This document shows positions 1 through 10,501 of a stretch of DNA of 64,000 nucleotides, piece after piece. Under the pieces are notes generated by a model. It made no database searches and had not been told where the DNA came from. It saw only the letters and a program-made list of their open reading frames with translations. Source of the stretch: Pedosphaera sp. (GTDB lineage Bacteria; Verrucomicrobiota; Verrucomicrobiia; Limisphaerales; UBA9464); contig SIBK01000004.1 of NCBI GenBank assembly GCA_009695205.1, forward strand, positions 1 through 64,000, in the 5' to 3' direction. The translations under genes were made by a program, and so were the position numbers. The first letter of the stretch is position 1. Each line of letters opens with the position of its first letter.

Positions 1-156
1 CCCGGTTCCATGGCAATCGGCTCCCCGGCCCGGGTGGTACGTGCGCTTTCACCCCAAGAGCGGTCAGACTTGAAGCATTGGGCGGAAAAATACGTCGTCA
101 ACGGCGCCTACTGCCTTCGACATCAGCTGAACGTCGGAGGCCCGCTGCAAAGCTGA
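1..156 (+). CDS. C-terminus of a left-handed beta-helix (gamma carbonic anhydrase-like) protein, partial
   Basis: Frame 1 is open from the window edge to a TGA at 154-156, giving 51 residues. It contains 'GSPARVVRALSPQE', then a tryptophan and 'AEKYV'. This matches the end of gamma carbonic anhydrase/hexapeptide transferase proteins, where the last beta-helix coil reads G-x-PA-[KR]-V-V-R-x-L and is followed by an alpha helix that packs on the trimer. The metal-binding histidines would lie upstream, outside the window, so enzymatic activity cannot be judged. It could equally be an acyltransferase of the same fold. Nothing downstream is co-oriented before 3.7 kb. Confidence 0.6.
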   Translation, partial: PGSMAIGSPARVVRALSPQERSDLKHWAEKYVVNGAYCLRHQLNVGGPLQS

Positions 157-296
157 TCAATTAGTACCGCCTCGCATTGCGTTCGCGGAGTCCGAGACTC
201 CCTCAACATCGGCATGCACCCGCCCCCTTTAGTGTGGAATGTTTCCACCACGAGACAACCTATCATTGCGAAGAGATTGCGCTTCGGAATTCGGAC

Positions 297-3200
297 TTAT
301 TTGGCGCCGGCGCTTTTCTTATCGCCCCAATACTTCGCCCACGTCTCTTTACGTTTCTTCCAGTCTTCCTCCTGTTTTTGGAGGAAGGCAATGAATCCGT
401 CGTCAGTGCGAAGACTCTTTAGATTGGCGTCATCTCTGAACAAGGGATAACACGGAAATCCAGTGTCGGCGGTTTTCTTCAACCACTGGAGAGCCTCCGG
501 GGTCTTGTTCAAGAGCGCGCAGGCGCAGGCCATGAAATACGTGGCATGATGGGTTTCCCCGAAGCTGCCCTGTGTTTTCTTCTCAGCGATTTTAATCCTT
601 GCGATAAAACCAGCCTCATCGCCGGCGGCGGCCAGCAGCACGGCCTTCATAGCGTTGAGCTCGCCAGGACCGTCCTCGGGGGTGATTATCCAAGTATTTT
701 TGCAGTTTGGCAGTGGCCTCGTTCGTTCGTTCGACCGGCGGCGAACAAAGCCCAGGCCCAGTGGGAACCCAACGCAGAAGAACGAAGGTCAGGCTTAATC
801 TTGGGCCAAAATAGGAGGGACTTTTCGTATTCCATTCTAAAAAGAAGGTGGTATGCCTCGATACGCGTTGCGGCACCCGGGTCCACCGCCATCAGGTCAA
901 TTTCCGTGGGCTGCGCTTCGTCTACGAACCCGGTGTGAGCTAAAACGATACCAAACCATATCAGCGCGCTGGCTGAGCTAGAGTTGAGCTGGAGAGCGTG
1001 GTGGAAGAGTTCGAGCGCTGCTTCGTGTTGGAAATTTTTCGCTGGACTCCAAAGCAGCCGTCCATGCAGCACGTACGCCTCGGCAAGGTTTGGATTGAGT
1101 CGTAGTGCCTCCAACACCGCGTCCCGCGCATCGCCCGCCCATCTCTTGCTCAGTTCCGGCTCATACTGAAAAACCCGCTCGATGTAAGCCTCACCGAGAG
1201 CCCCCCAAGCCGGCGCAAAATCTTTACTGATCCCGACCGCGCTCTGGTAGAGACGGATTGCCTCCTGGTTGTTCGCATCGCCATCGCCGAGGGCTTTCGC
1301 GCGGTAGTACAGATCCAATGCCTCTGGATTAATCCGGGGAGCGCTCGCCAAACGCGCCTGTTCCTCGGGCTTCACCCTCACGTTCATCTTGCTCGCGATG
1401 GCCAAAGCGACTTCATTCTGCAATACGAACACGTCGCGCAGATCGCTCTCAGAATTCGTGGACCACAGAAGCCGATAGGTCGGCCCCTGAAACAACTGGA
1501 CGGCCATCTGCACTTTGTCCCGCTCTCGCTTGAGTGTCCCCTGAACCACGGCATCCACGCTCAATTGCCGCGCAATCCCCGGGACCGCGTTGGTCGACCT
1601 TTTAAACGGCATCACCGTTGCGCGCCCAATGACCCGCAACGCACTAATTTGACCCAATTTTGCGATAACTTCATCGGTCATCTCATCGGCGAATGGATCC
1701 TGGGCCACATCCCCGGAAAGGTTCACCAGCGGCAACACGGCTAATCGGGAGGGCGACGCCTCCCGGCCTCCCTCAACATGCTTGAAGGCATTGAGACCTA
1801 GTCACAAAATCGCCGCGACCAGGGCAAAGGCCATCGATGTCCGCCGCACCAGCCTTCTCCGAGCCGCCGCCCTCTGCCGCACCGCCAAGTCGGCACGCCG
1901 TTGGCCCAAGGCACGGAGGCTCCGGGCCAACTGTCCGGCCTCGGCAAATCGCTCCTGAAGATCGCCGGCGAAACATTTTTCCAAATCGGTGCGCAACACC
2001 GGATCCTGGATCGCCCTGGCCCAATCGGTGGTGATGGGACGGTTGAAATTGCCGACCAGCAATTGATATAGAACCACGCCCAGGGAATAGATGTCGGAGT
2101 GAACAGACGCTGGCTGCCCGGCAAACAATTCCGGCGCCATATACAGTTGTGTTCCGGACTGGGATGCCGATCCCGGCGACATCATCGTCTGGGTGAAACC
2201 CAGGCGCGTGATTCCCGCCAGCATTTCCTGCGACACCACCTAACCGATCCCGAAGTCGGTGAGCTTCGCTCGAACCTCGTGGCGGCTTGCCTCTAGAGGC
2301 TCCTTCCCTTCCTCACCGACAGAAGGGACAGCATTCAGAGCCTCGTTACCCCGGATGCGACGACCGGACTGGACGAGAATATTGCTCGGCTTCACATCCC
2401 GATGAATCACGCCCGCGTCGTGGGCTGCCTGCAGCGCGTCAGCCACCTGCGCCACGATCTCCACCCGCGTCTCCATCGGAATGTTTCCAAACCCTTCCTG
2501 CTCGCACCACGCCCGCAAGTCGACGGCCTCCGCGTAATCCATCACGATGTAAAACGGCGGCTTATCGAAGCAGACCTCCTGTATTCCCACGATGTTGGGA
2601 TGCTGCCCGACTTTCTCCTTCATCAGACGGAAGAGCGTTACCTCGCGCTTGAGTGAGCGCACCCGGTCCGCGCGAAAACAAAACTTGAACACCCGCAGCT
2701 CTTTCAAGGTTTCGTGCCGCCCGAGCCACACCTCGCCAAAGCCACCCTCGCCCAGTTTCTTCGCCAAAACCCATTGCGTGCCGGGAACGACTTGTTCCAG
2801 CGCCGGCCGCCAGCCCAGCACGGGTTCGCCCTCATCGGAAACATGTCGGCGCGCTTTGTCCGAGTTGATCGGCACCATCAACGCTCCTTTGCCCGTCTCG
2901 TTTACCTTGCATACCTCGATCGGTTCCTCGACGCCTTTTAAAAGATAAGGCCCGTGATTGAGCCAGGCGAGGAGTCCAACCCCTTCGAGGTCCTGGCCCT
3001 TGAGCACCTGCCGGGCATTGTCGAACACAAAGCGGGTCATCAGAATCTGATTGCCCTTCGCCAGCGCCATCACCGGCGCGCAAGTGTCCACCTGCATCCC
3101 GTTCACATCCTTCGGTTTAGAGAAATCTTCCCCTCCTTCGATGAACACCTCACCCACGTGAACACCGATGCGGTCGGTGATCAGACGGCCGGTCTCCCGC

Positions 3201-3469
3201 GCCCAGGCGCGAAGCCTTGCCTGCAGCAGGAGCGCGAACCGGACGGCGTCCGACGGATTGACGAACACCAGAAAGAAGGAATCACCCGCAGTGCTGATCT
3301 CCCTCCCCGCTTTGAATTGGCCGAGCAGCTCCCGGATTAGGACGTGGTGCCGTTGTATGATCTCGATCGCACCGTGGTCGCCCAAGTCCTGCTTGAGCTG
3401 AGTCGAGCCGACCATGTCCGTGAACATGAGGGCGGCAAGCTTCCGCTGTTTCGAGCTGTCCGCTGGCAC
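297..3469 (-). pseudogene. Class III nucleotide cyclase - Ser/Thr kinase - TPR fusion, broken by two stops and two frameshifts
   Basis: Starts at GTG 3469; an in-frame TGA lies just before it. Domains in order are a class III cyclase (residues 8-190, metal aspartates in 'FTDMVGST' and 'GDSFF'), a protein kinase (from about 230: 'GEGGFGEVW', 'HRDVKPSN', 'DFG', 'APELF'), a membrane segment, a FlgO/TolB-like domain ('PLVNLSGDVAQDPFADEMTD') and TPR repeats to the end. In-frame TAG at 2240-2242 cuts the kinase just after DFG, and TGA at 1802-1804 falls in the membrane segment. A triple GTTC at 721-732 (two copies would keep frame) and a run of five G at 678-682 (four would keep frame) shift the C-terminal 140 codons. 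The start-to-end homology is otherwise continuous, so this is one gene in five pieces. The intact version would be a membrane signalling protein. Lesions may be decay or sequencing error. Confidence 0.85.
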
Positions 3470-3761
3470 ACCTCAGTACTAGCCGTGACGAGGCCGCGAC
3501 ACAATCGTCTTCACCCGCGCTGTCGCTCAGACCCACCTCACGGCACCCACCAGCGTCCTAAAATAAGGGGCGAGGCATCCACGCCGCCGCGAGAACTCTG
3601 AGCGCGCATGGCCAAATCGACCGATTGAACTCATCGTCCGCAACCCGCGATCGGCAGCTCAGCTTCGATCAGCGGTACCGAGAGTGATCGCGATAAGACC
3701 ATGCACAACGGGTCTCTAAACGGATTGACCGTCTGCCCGAACTGCTTTCGTCTTGGGGTTG

Positions 3762-4694
3762 ATGCGGGTTCTGATTATCGGATGTGGCTATGTGGGCACG
3801 GCTTTGGGCGAACGGCTTGTCCGGTGCGGGCACACTGTGTTCGGACTTCGACGGTCGATCGCTGGGGCGGCAGATCTGTCCGCCGCGGGCATCCACCCAT
3901 TAACGGGTGACGTGACGCGGCCTGGAGATCTGGCGACGCTCCCGGATTCTCTCGACTGGGTGGTCAACACGGTTTCGTCGAGTCGCGGCGGGCCCACGGA
4001 GTACCGCGATGTGTACCGGGAGGGCACATGTTCACTGATCGCCGCGTTGAGCTCCGTCGATATCCACCGGTTCGCCTATACGAGCAGTACGAGTGTGTAC
4101 GGGCAGATGACTGGCGGATGGGTGGACGAATCCGCTCCGGCAAAGCCTGCGGGAGAGACGGGTCGATTGCTGATCGAGACAGAACAGCTGCTGCTGTCCG
4201 CCGTAAGCGCGCGCCAATTCCCCGCCGTGATACTACGGGTGGCCGGCATCTACGGGCCGAGCCGGGGGAGTTTGTTTCAAAAATACCTGCGGGGCGAAGC
4301 TCGTCTGGATGGCGATGGTTTGCGATGGTTGAACATGATTCACCGCGACGATGTGGCCTCGGCACTCCACGCGGCACTGGAATTCGGTCAACCGGGCGAG
4401 ATCTATAATGCAACGGATGACGAACCGGTTTCACAGCTCGACTTTTTCCGTTGGCTTGATTCGCAACTGAAACGGGGGATTCCCCCGACGGCTGGCGAAT
4501 CGGAGACAACGGGCCGCAAGCGGGGAGTGACGAACAAGCGGGTTTCGAATCGAAAATTGAGCGCCCTTGGCTGGCGACCGGCATTTCCAACGTTTCGGGA
4601 AGGCTACGCGGCCGCGGTGGGAGTGGCGCAAAAACTCGCACACGAGGAAAACCGCCCCAGCTCGAAGCCAGGGCGGTTATCTCTATTGGACTGA
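3762..4694 (+). CDS. NAD(P)-binding SDR-family epimerase/reductase (YeeZ-like)
   Basis: A 310-residue extended short-chain dehydrogenase. The N-terminal Rossmann motif is 'VLIIGCGYVGTALGE'. The catalytic region has 'YTSSTSVYG', and the downstream segment 'RVAGIYGPSRG' is typical of extended SDRs acting on nucleotide sugars or related substrates. The classical Y-x-x-x-K is not obvious, which fits the atypical YeeZ-like subgroup. The substrate is unknown. ATG 3762 puts the glycine motif at the expected distance from the N-terminus; a TTG at 3753 would add three residues. The last 15 codons contain an inverted repeat that may act as a terminator. Confidence 0.8.
   Translation: MRVLIIGCGYVGTALGERLVRCGHTVFGLRRSIAGAADLSAAGIHPLTGDVTRPGDLATLPDSLDWVVNTVSSSRGGPTEYRDVYREGTCSLIAALSSVDIHRFAYTSSTSVYGQMTGGWVDESAPAKPAGETGRLLIETEQLLLSAVSARQFPAVILRVAGIYGPSRGSLFQKYLRGEARLDGDGLRWLNMIHRDDVASALHAALEFGQPGEIYNATDDEPVSQLDFFRWLDSQLKRGIPPTAGESETTGRKRGVTNKRVSNRKLSALGWRPAFPTFREGYAAAVGVAQKLAHEENRPSSKPGRLSLLD
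4650..4678 (+). terminator. Inverted repeat at the 3' end of the SDR gene
   Basis: AACCGCCC at 4650-4657 pairs with GGGCGGTT at 4671-4678, leaving a 13-nt loop. It overlaps the last codons of the SDR gene and lies between two convergent genes (the response regulator gene ends at 4862). There is no T run, so an intrinsic terminator is only a possibility. Confidence 0.35.
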
Positions 4695-4861
4695 TCCCCA
4701 TCAATCACACCAAACCCCTAAACCACCCGTAAACGATTCCACACAGCTGACACCGATCTACTTCATCCCCGCAGTAACAAGAGACCCCGAAGAATGAAAA
4801 ACGTTACGGGATTTCTTAAAAAAGTTTTCGCGCCCCAAAGGCATCGAATTTCAGCCGGTTT

Positions 4862-6331
4862 CTATTCCCCCTCCCCGGCTACCTTTCGATACAGGGTCGC
4901 CAGGCTGATATCCAACAACCGGGCTGCCTCCTCCTTGTTTTGATTGGTCAGGGTCAGCACATGATTCAGGTAGGCGGTCTCCTGATCCCGGATAAATCGC
5001 TTCAGGCTTACAATGTGGGAGGGCATGGCTGTCCCAGGTTTTGGCGACACGGAAACCGGGGGAGGGGTCCCGGATACCCGAGTGTATCCGGGACTGCCAT
5101 CGGGAAACTCGGCCACCAATGCAGTCTCCGGTTGGTCGGATTCTCCGACCGGAATGTTTCGAATAATAACCGGCGGCAGATCCCGAAGTACAATCAGCGG
5201 ACTCTCGCTCAGTACCGAAGCCCGTTCGATTGCATTTTCCAGCTCACGGACATTGCCGGGCCAGTCGTGAAGGCACAAGGCGTCCAAGGCACGTCGGGAA
5301 ATTTTGCAGGGCTGGCCGGTCCGTGAATGCACCTTGTCCCGGAGAAAATGGTAAACAAGCACGGGAATATCCTCGACCCGTTCCCGCTGGGCAGGCATCG
5401 AGATCGGGACGACGTTCAACCGGTAGAAGAGGTCCTCCCTAAATTTTCCCTCTTTCACGAGCTTTTCCAAATTTTCATTGGTGGCGGCGAGGACGCGGAC
5501 ATTGACGGCGACGGCGGTGGTGTCCCCGACGCGACGGATCTCTCGCTCCTGGAGCACCCGGAGCAAGCGGCTCTGCAACTGCGCCGGCATCGTGCCGATC
5601 TCATCCAGAAAGATGGTGCCGCCATCCGCCTCGTGGAACAGACCGTTCTTGTCGTTGATCGCCCCGGTAAAGGCTCCTTTGCGGTGCCCGAATAGTTCGG
5701 ACTCGAGCAGGTTTTCCGGCAGCGCCGAGCAGTTTATCGGAACGAACGCGGCATGTTGGCGACGGGAGTTGAAGTGGAGCGCCCGTGCCACGAGCTCCTT
5801 GCCCGTCCCGCTCTCGCCAAGAATTAACACCGTGGCGTCTGTGTCGGCGACCCGCTCAATCATCCGGAATACCTCCTGCATCCGGGGTGCGGCGCCGATG
5901 ATCTGGTGAAACCCGTACCGTTGTTTGAGCTCGCGGAGGAGGAGGGCGTTTTCGGCGACTGTGCGCGTGTAGTTCAGCGCTCGTTGAATCGAGAGCTTGA
6001 GCTCATCGAGCTTGAACGGATTTTCCAGGAAATCGTAGGCACCCAACCGCATCGCTTCGACCGCACTCTCGACGCTCCCAAAGCCCGTCATCATCAGACA
6101 GGCCGGGGAGGGAATCAACGCGCGGGCCTTCTGCAAAATCTCCATTCCATAGGCTTTGGTTTTGTCAAGATAGAGATCGGTGATGACCAGGTCCGGATGG
6201 TGTTCAGCGAGTGCTTCCATGACTCCGTGCGCGCTCGTGAACGGAAAGACTTAGTGCCCGTCCGCACGCAGCACTTCGCTAACCATCTGTACCATGGTGA
6301 TCTCATCATCGACGAGAAGGATCTTGGCCAT
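4862..6331 (-). pseudogene. NtrC-family sigma-54 response regulator with an in-frame stop at codon 27
   Basis: From ATG 6331 the frame reads 'MAKILLVDDE', a normal receiver start, and reaches TAA at 6251-6253 after 26 codons. It then continues in the same frame for 462 codons. The receiver has the acidic pair D8/D9 and phospho-acceptor D52 ('VITDLYLD'). The AAA+ domain has 'GESGTGKE' (Walker A) and 'GAFTGA', the sigma-54 contact loop. A Fis-type HTH ends the protein ('EEAARLLDISLATLYRK'). The residue before 'VFPFTSAHGV' would be Gln if the stop arose from CAA. A truncated product starting at an internal ATG (6220) would lack the acidic pair and could not be phosphorylated normally. It is divergent from psd, and no partner kinase is adjacent. 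Confidence 0.85.
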
Positions 6332-6375
6332 GGGGGAAAGACTAGGGATTTGCGCGGGCAAGGGCATTCTTTCAT

Positions 6376-7155
6376 TTGACGAACATTTGGGACAGGCGTT
6401 TCGGGGCCGGGCCGGCGGTCTGTGCTTTCCAAAGAGGTTGGCTCAACGCTACGGTCTCCCGCGTGCAGCATCGCGGAAAGGCGCTCCAAGCGGCAGGCCG
6501 ACTCATCTTGAGGGCTTTGGTCATTTTCGGCTTGATCGGATTCGTCCTCAAGCTCGCAGGCGCCGAGCCGCAGACGGTCAGCTTCTCGCTGATATCCCCT
6601 TTCCTGCTTTTCACGGCCTCCTCGCTGTATTTTTTCCGGGACCCCGATGCGAACGTGCCGCGAGGGCTAGACCTGGTGGTCTCACCCGGGCATGGCACAG
6701 TGGATGTGATCGATCAAACCGAAGAACTCCAGGTGATGGGGGGCCGTTGCCAGCGGATTTCCATCTTTCTTTCCATTTTCAACGTTCACGTGCAACAGGC
6801 ACCGGTTTCCGGCACGGTGATTTTCTCACGTCACACGCCAGGCCGGTTCATCAATGCCATGAATACCGAGTCGGCCGCCCACAACGAAAACGTTCTCCTC
6901 GGTTTTGATTGCACCCGGCCCGAAGGAATCCGCGTGGGTGTGCGCCTTATCGCCGGTATGATTGCCCGCCGCATCATTCCGTGGGTCGAGTCCGGATCGA
7001 ACGTCAGCCAAGGCCAACGGATCAGTCTCATCCAATTTGGTTCCCGCCTGGACCTATACCTGCCTCTGGGGGCTGAAGTGACCGTGAAGCCCGGCCAGAA
7101 AGTGGTAGGAGGCGAAACGGTCATGGCTCGAATCCGGAATCCCGCAACCTCCTGA
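6376..7155 (+). CDS. psd: Phosphatidylserine decarboxylase, short (archaeal-type) form
   Basis: 259 residues from TTG 6376. It removes CO2 from phosphatidylserine to give phosphatidylethanolamine at the inner membrane. Two hydrophobic stretches near residues 45-60 and 68-85 anchor it. Family segments 'ISIFLSIFNVHVQQAPVSG' and 'NERN'-like 'HNENVLLGF' are present. 'IQFGSRLDLYLP' holds the G-S autocleavage site, where serine becomes the pyruvoyl group. The start is uncertain: GTG 6463 would remove 29 weakly conserved residues. The stop overlaps the start of pssA (TGATG), so the two are translationally coupled and supply successive steps in reverse order. Confidence 0.88.
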   Translation: MTNIWDRRFGAGPAVCAFQRGWLNATVSRVQHRGKALQAAGRLILRALVIFGLIGFVLKLAGAEPQTVSFSLISPFLLFTASSLYFFRDPDANVPRGLDLVVSPGHGTVDVIDQTEELQVMGGRCQRISIFLSIFNVHVQQAPVSGTVIFSRHTPGRFINAMNTESAAHNENVLLGFDCTRPEGIRVGVRLIAGMIARRIIPWVESGSNVSQGQRISLIQFGSRLDLYLPLGAEVTVKPGQKVVGGETVMARIRNPATS

Positions 7156-8060
7156 TGAAACCCGAACAAAGCCCATCCATTCCGTCTGCTCGCACACCGG
7201 AGACCGAACCCGGGACCGATCGGCTCAAGATCTACCTGCTGCCAAATCTGTTCACCGCGGGTAACCTGTTCTGCGGCTTCCTCGCGATTACCAAAATCGT
7301 CGAAGCGGATCCGGCCTCCCCGAATTTCAACAGCATCATCCGGCATGCCCTCGCCTTCATTCTCCTGGCCTGCATCCTGGATCTCTTGGACGGACGCGTA
7401 GCCAGGATGGGGGGGTTCGAAAGCCCGTTCGGACGCGAATTTGATTCCCTGGCCGATATTGTTTCGTTCGGCGTGGCTCCAGCCTTCCTCGTCCATCGCA
7501 TCGTGCTCCGCGACGTATTCGTGAATCACCCGGAGGTTGGCTGGTTCATCGCCTCCGTATTTGTCATCTGTGGCGCGTTCCGCCTGGCCCGTTTCAACTG
7601 TCTCGCGGTCATGGCCGGCACAGGCGGCGGTAAATATTTCCTCGGGTTTCCCATTCCCGCCGCGGCCGGACTCGTCGCCTCCATCACCTACCTCCTGTTG
7701 CATCTCGACGACAAAAATCTAAGCGTGGGTAACTGGCGATACCTGCTGCCGGGGATCCTGATCTTCCTCTCCGCCATGATGGTGAGCGAAGTGAAATACC
7801 CCACCTTTAAGAAGCTCGGCTGGAGAACTCAACGCCCTTTCGGACGAATGGTTACCATTGTCCTGTTTATTGGAATGCTCATCATCCTCTGGCGACGGCT
7901 GCTGCCCTACGTCGCCCCCATCGGAATTGCTGCCTATTTGATCTACGGGTTCGTGCGCCCACGCATCTCACGTGAAATGCAACGCGAGATCGAATACGAA
8001 AACGAGGAAAGCGAAGAAGAGGACGTGCCGGATAGTGGCACTAGCGGTCTAAAGTCTTGA
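7155..8060 (+). CDS. pssA: CDP-diacylglycerol-serine O-phosphatidyltransferase
   Basis: 301-residue multi-pass membrane enzyme that joins CDP-diacylglycerol and serine to make phosphatidylserine, the substrate of the upstream Psd. The CDP-alcohol phosphatidyltransferase signature D-G-x2-A-R-x8-G-x3-D-x3-D is complete in 'LLDGRVARMGGFESPFGREF' and the following 'DSLADIV'. The N-terminus 'LPNLFTAGNLFCGF' is typical of PssA. Several hydrophobic helices follow, then a charged acidic tail ('ENEESEEEDVPD'). It overlaps psd by one base, forming a two-gene operon. Confidence 0.92.
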   Translation: MKPEQSPSIPSARTPETEPGTDRLKIYLLPNLFTAGNLFCGFLAITKIVEADPASPNFNSIIRHALAFILLACILDLLDGRVARMGGFESPFGREFDSLADIVSFGVAPAFLVHRIVLRDVFVNHPEVGWFIASVFVICGAFRLARFNCLAVMAGTGGGKYFLGFPIPAAAGLVASITYLLLHLDDKNLSVGNWRYLLPGILIFLSAMMVSEVKYPTFKKLGWRTQRPFGRMVTIVLFIGMLIILWRRLLPYVAPIGIAAYLIYGFVRPRISREMQREIEYENEESEEEDVPDSGTSGLKS

Positions 8061-8137
8061 TGTCAGCAGCTTGCTGCCGGGTAGGCACCAGAGCGATCGA
8101 TCCAGTACGGCTGAAATCATCCGAATCCTGCCACGCA

Positions 8138-9696
8138 ATGTACCCGAACAACCCACCCGCCAAACAGAGTACCGGCCTCTATTTTTGGGCTATTCGAATC
8201 CTGTTAATAAGCGGCGCAACACTAATTCTCGCAGCGGCGCTCTTTTATCCGATCGAAAACATGCGGGGTCACCGCGCCCTGAAACAGGTTCAGGACGAAA
8301 TGGCCCGGCGCGGCCTCGGAACCAACTGGACAACTCTCATCGGCCCGCCAGTTCCAGCAGAGGATAACCTGGCAATGCACCCCGTCTTCCGAGGGCTTTC
8401 CGACTACTATTATGACCCCGGAGGGCAGGTAATCTGGAGTAGTCCCAAGGCATTAAAACGCTCGACATTCCCTTGCCAAGCCTTCCCCGCAAGCCCGGCC
8501 GCGGAATGAAGAGCACCGGGCGAACGGACCTGGCGGGCTGGGCGTCCGCGATGGCGAAGTCCACGAATTTTTCTCTCCCCTCTTCCACCGTTCCCGTTTC
8601 CGACCGAATTCTGGCGGGCCTCCAGCCGTACGATGGGTTGCTAATTTCCGTGGATGAAGCGGCTCGCCGTAAATTCTGCAAGTTTCCCGTCCGCTACCAG
8701 GATAGTGCTCGCGCACTGCTACCACACCTCGCGAAGCTTAGGCATCTCTGTCAGATCTATAGCTTGAGGTCGGCAGCACACCTCCAACGCGGTAATACCG
8801 ATGGAGCGTTTGCAAACGTCGAAACGTCTCTTCGACTTAGCGATGGGCCAAGTAGTGAACCCCTGTTGATTTCTCAACTCGTGCGGGCGGCGTGTTATTT
8901 TCTCACCCTCCATTCGTTCTGGGACGGGATGGCGGATCATCAGTGGACCGACCCGCAGTTGGCCTGATTTCAGCAGCAGCTTCATTCAAGAACTTTACTC
9001 CCCTCAATACCCTTCGCCATACGGGGCGAGCAATTGCTGATGAACGTGGAATTGGACACTCTGCGACTCCATCCGGAACGAATGAGCGACTTCGGCGACG
9101 ATGTCGATGAGCTTCGCGGAGTTTTCCGACTCGCACCCGAGGGTTGGTGGCTACAAAATCAGGCCCGCCTGAATCGTTACTACATGGTTTTGCTCGACCG
9201 CTTCGAGGCGTCCCCCTTGCTTGCCGGATCACAAACGGGCGCCACCGGGGACGATGAGGATGGTCTGCATGCTGAGACTTCCGGTGAACAGTCTTTGTTC
9301 CGAGCGGCCGGGCTTGAACCGCCCTCACCCTACAATCTCATCGCCCGGCTCGCCACTCCCGGATTATCCGGATTTTCGAGGAAGCTTTTGCGTTGCGAAA
9401 CCGCCTTGCGTCTTGCAGAAACCGCCTGCGCTTTGGAGCGGCATCGCCTCGCTCATGGCTCCTACCCGGACGCATTGAAAGAATTAGTTGGGCCGTTCCT
9501 CACCGACGTTCCGCTGGATCCAGTCAATCACCTGCCCCTCCACTACCAAAAATCTGCCGACGGCTGGTTCCGCCTTTATTCTATTGCAGCCGATGAACGC
9601 GATGATCAGGGGCGGCCCGAAGGCACGCAACCCGGGGGCGACTGGGTCTGGCCCACGCCAGTACCCACGACCATTCAAGACTGTTCTAAGGAGGCG
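8138..9696 (+). pseudogene. Membrane-anchored hypothetical protein of Verrucomicrobia, frameshifted and with an internal stop
   Basis: Begins at ATG 8138 with a single N-terminal membrane helix ('IRILLISGATLILAAALF') and continues as a soluble, mostly helical domain. The later part has 'CALERHRLAHGSYPDALKEL' and 'PLHYQKSADGWFRLYS', a tail seen in many uncharacterised Verrucomicrobia proteins. The frame changes at an A run at 8455-8458 (one more A would keep it). A TGA at 8965-8967 interrupts 'PQLA / FQQQL' in frame. The open frame then runs on to 9981 through the convergent tcdA gene, so a third lesion near 9.67 kb, after 'DWVWPTP', is likely and the true end is uncertain. Function unknown. 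Confidence 0.6.
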
Positions 9697-10494
9697 TCAT
9701 GCCCCGCTGGGGTGCGATGCTTCCGCAAGCTCCCGCACAACCCATCCCGCCGCCGCAAAGCCAAATGCCCCGGTGACGAAGGAGGCCGAACCAAACCCGG
9801 AATCACAGTTCAGTCGCAGGTCCGCTCCAGTTTGCCCCACCATCCGTGCCGCGCAGATTTCGCCGTCCGACTGCGGATAAACGAGCGGTTCATCGGAATA
9901 CACACTCGGTATGCCAAAGGTCCGATCACCCGGCGGAAATCCATGGTCGGCCCGCAGCCGTTTGCGCACCTGTGTCAGTAATTTGTCATGACTCGCCCGC
10001 GAAAGATCGGTCACCGCAACCCGGGTCGAGTTCCGGCGTCCTCCCGCTCCGCCGCATACCACGACGGGAATCTTTCGTTCATGGCAAAGTACGATCAGCC
10101 GCACTTTATTGTTCACGACATCAATTGCATCGACGACGAAATTGAAGCCTTCTGCAAACAACTCTGCAGCGCTATCGCCCGTGAAGAATTGAGCGACGGC
10201 CCGCACGTCCACACCTGGATTGATCGCCCGACATCGCTCGGCCAGCACTTCCGCCTTCATGCGGCCAATCGTTCCATCGAGAGCCGGAAGCTGCCGGTTC
10301 ACGTTGCTAACACAGATTTCATCCAAGTCGATCAAGGACAGCCGCCCAATCCCCGTCCGAGCAAGCGCCTCGACCGCCCACGAGCCGACGCCTCCCAGGC
10401 CAACCACGGCAACATGCGCCCGGCGCAACCGTTCGAGACCGTCACGCCCGTATAACCGGGCAATGCCCCCAAATCGAAATTCAAAATCACTCAT
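9697..10494 (-). CDS. tcdA: tRNA threonylcarbamoyladenosine dehydratase (ThiF/E1-like)
   Basis: 265 residues. It activates and cyclises t6A37 in ANN-decoding tRNAs using ATP. The nucleotide-binding motif is 'VVGLGGVGSWAVEAL', followed by 'LIDLDEICVSNVNRQ', which holds the conserved Asp and N-x-x-R of E1 enzymes. 'VVDAIDVVNNKV' and 'CGGAGGRRNSTRV' are typical of the TcdA/YgdL subgroup. ATG 10494 was chosen because it follows the menaquinone methyltransferase stop (10502) with a GAGG just upstream. ATG 10521 would add nine residues and overlap. It forms an operon with the gene upstream. Confidence 0.9.
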   Translation of the reverse strand: MSDFEFRFGGIARLYGRDGLERLRRAHVAVVGLGGVGSWAVEALARTGIGRLSLIDLDEICVSNVNRQLPALDGTIGRMKAEVLAERCRAINPGVDVRAVAQFFTGDSAAELFAEGFNFVVDAIDVVNNKVRLIVLCHERKIPVVVCGGAGGRRNSTRVAVTDLSRASHDKLLTQVRKRLRADHGFPPGDRTFGIPSVYSDEPLVYPQSDGEICAARMVGQTGADLRLNCDSGFGSASFVTGAFGFAAAGWVVRELAEASHPSGA

Positions 10495-10501
10495 CCTCAA
10501 C

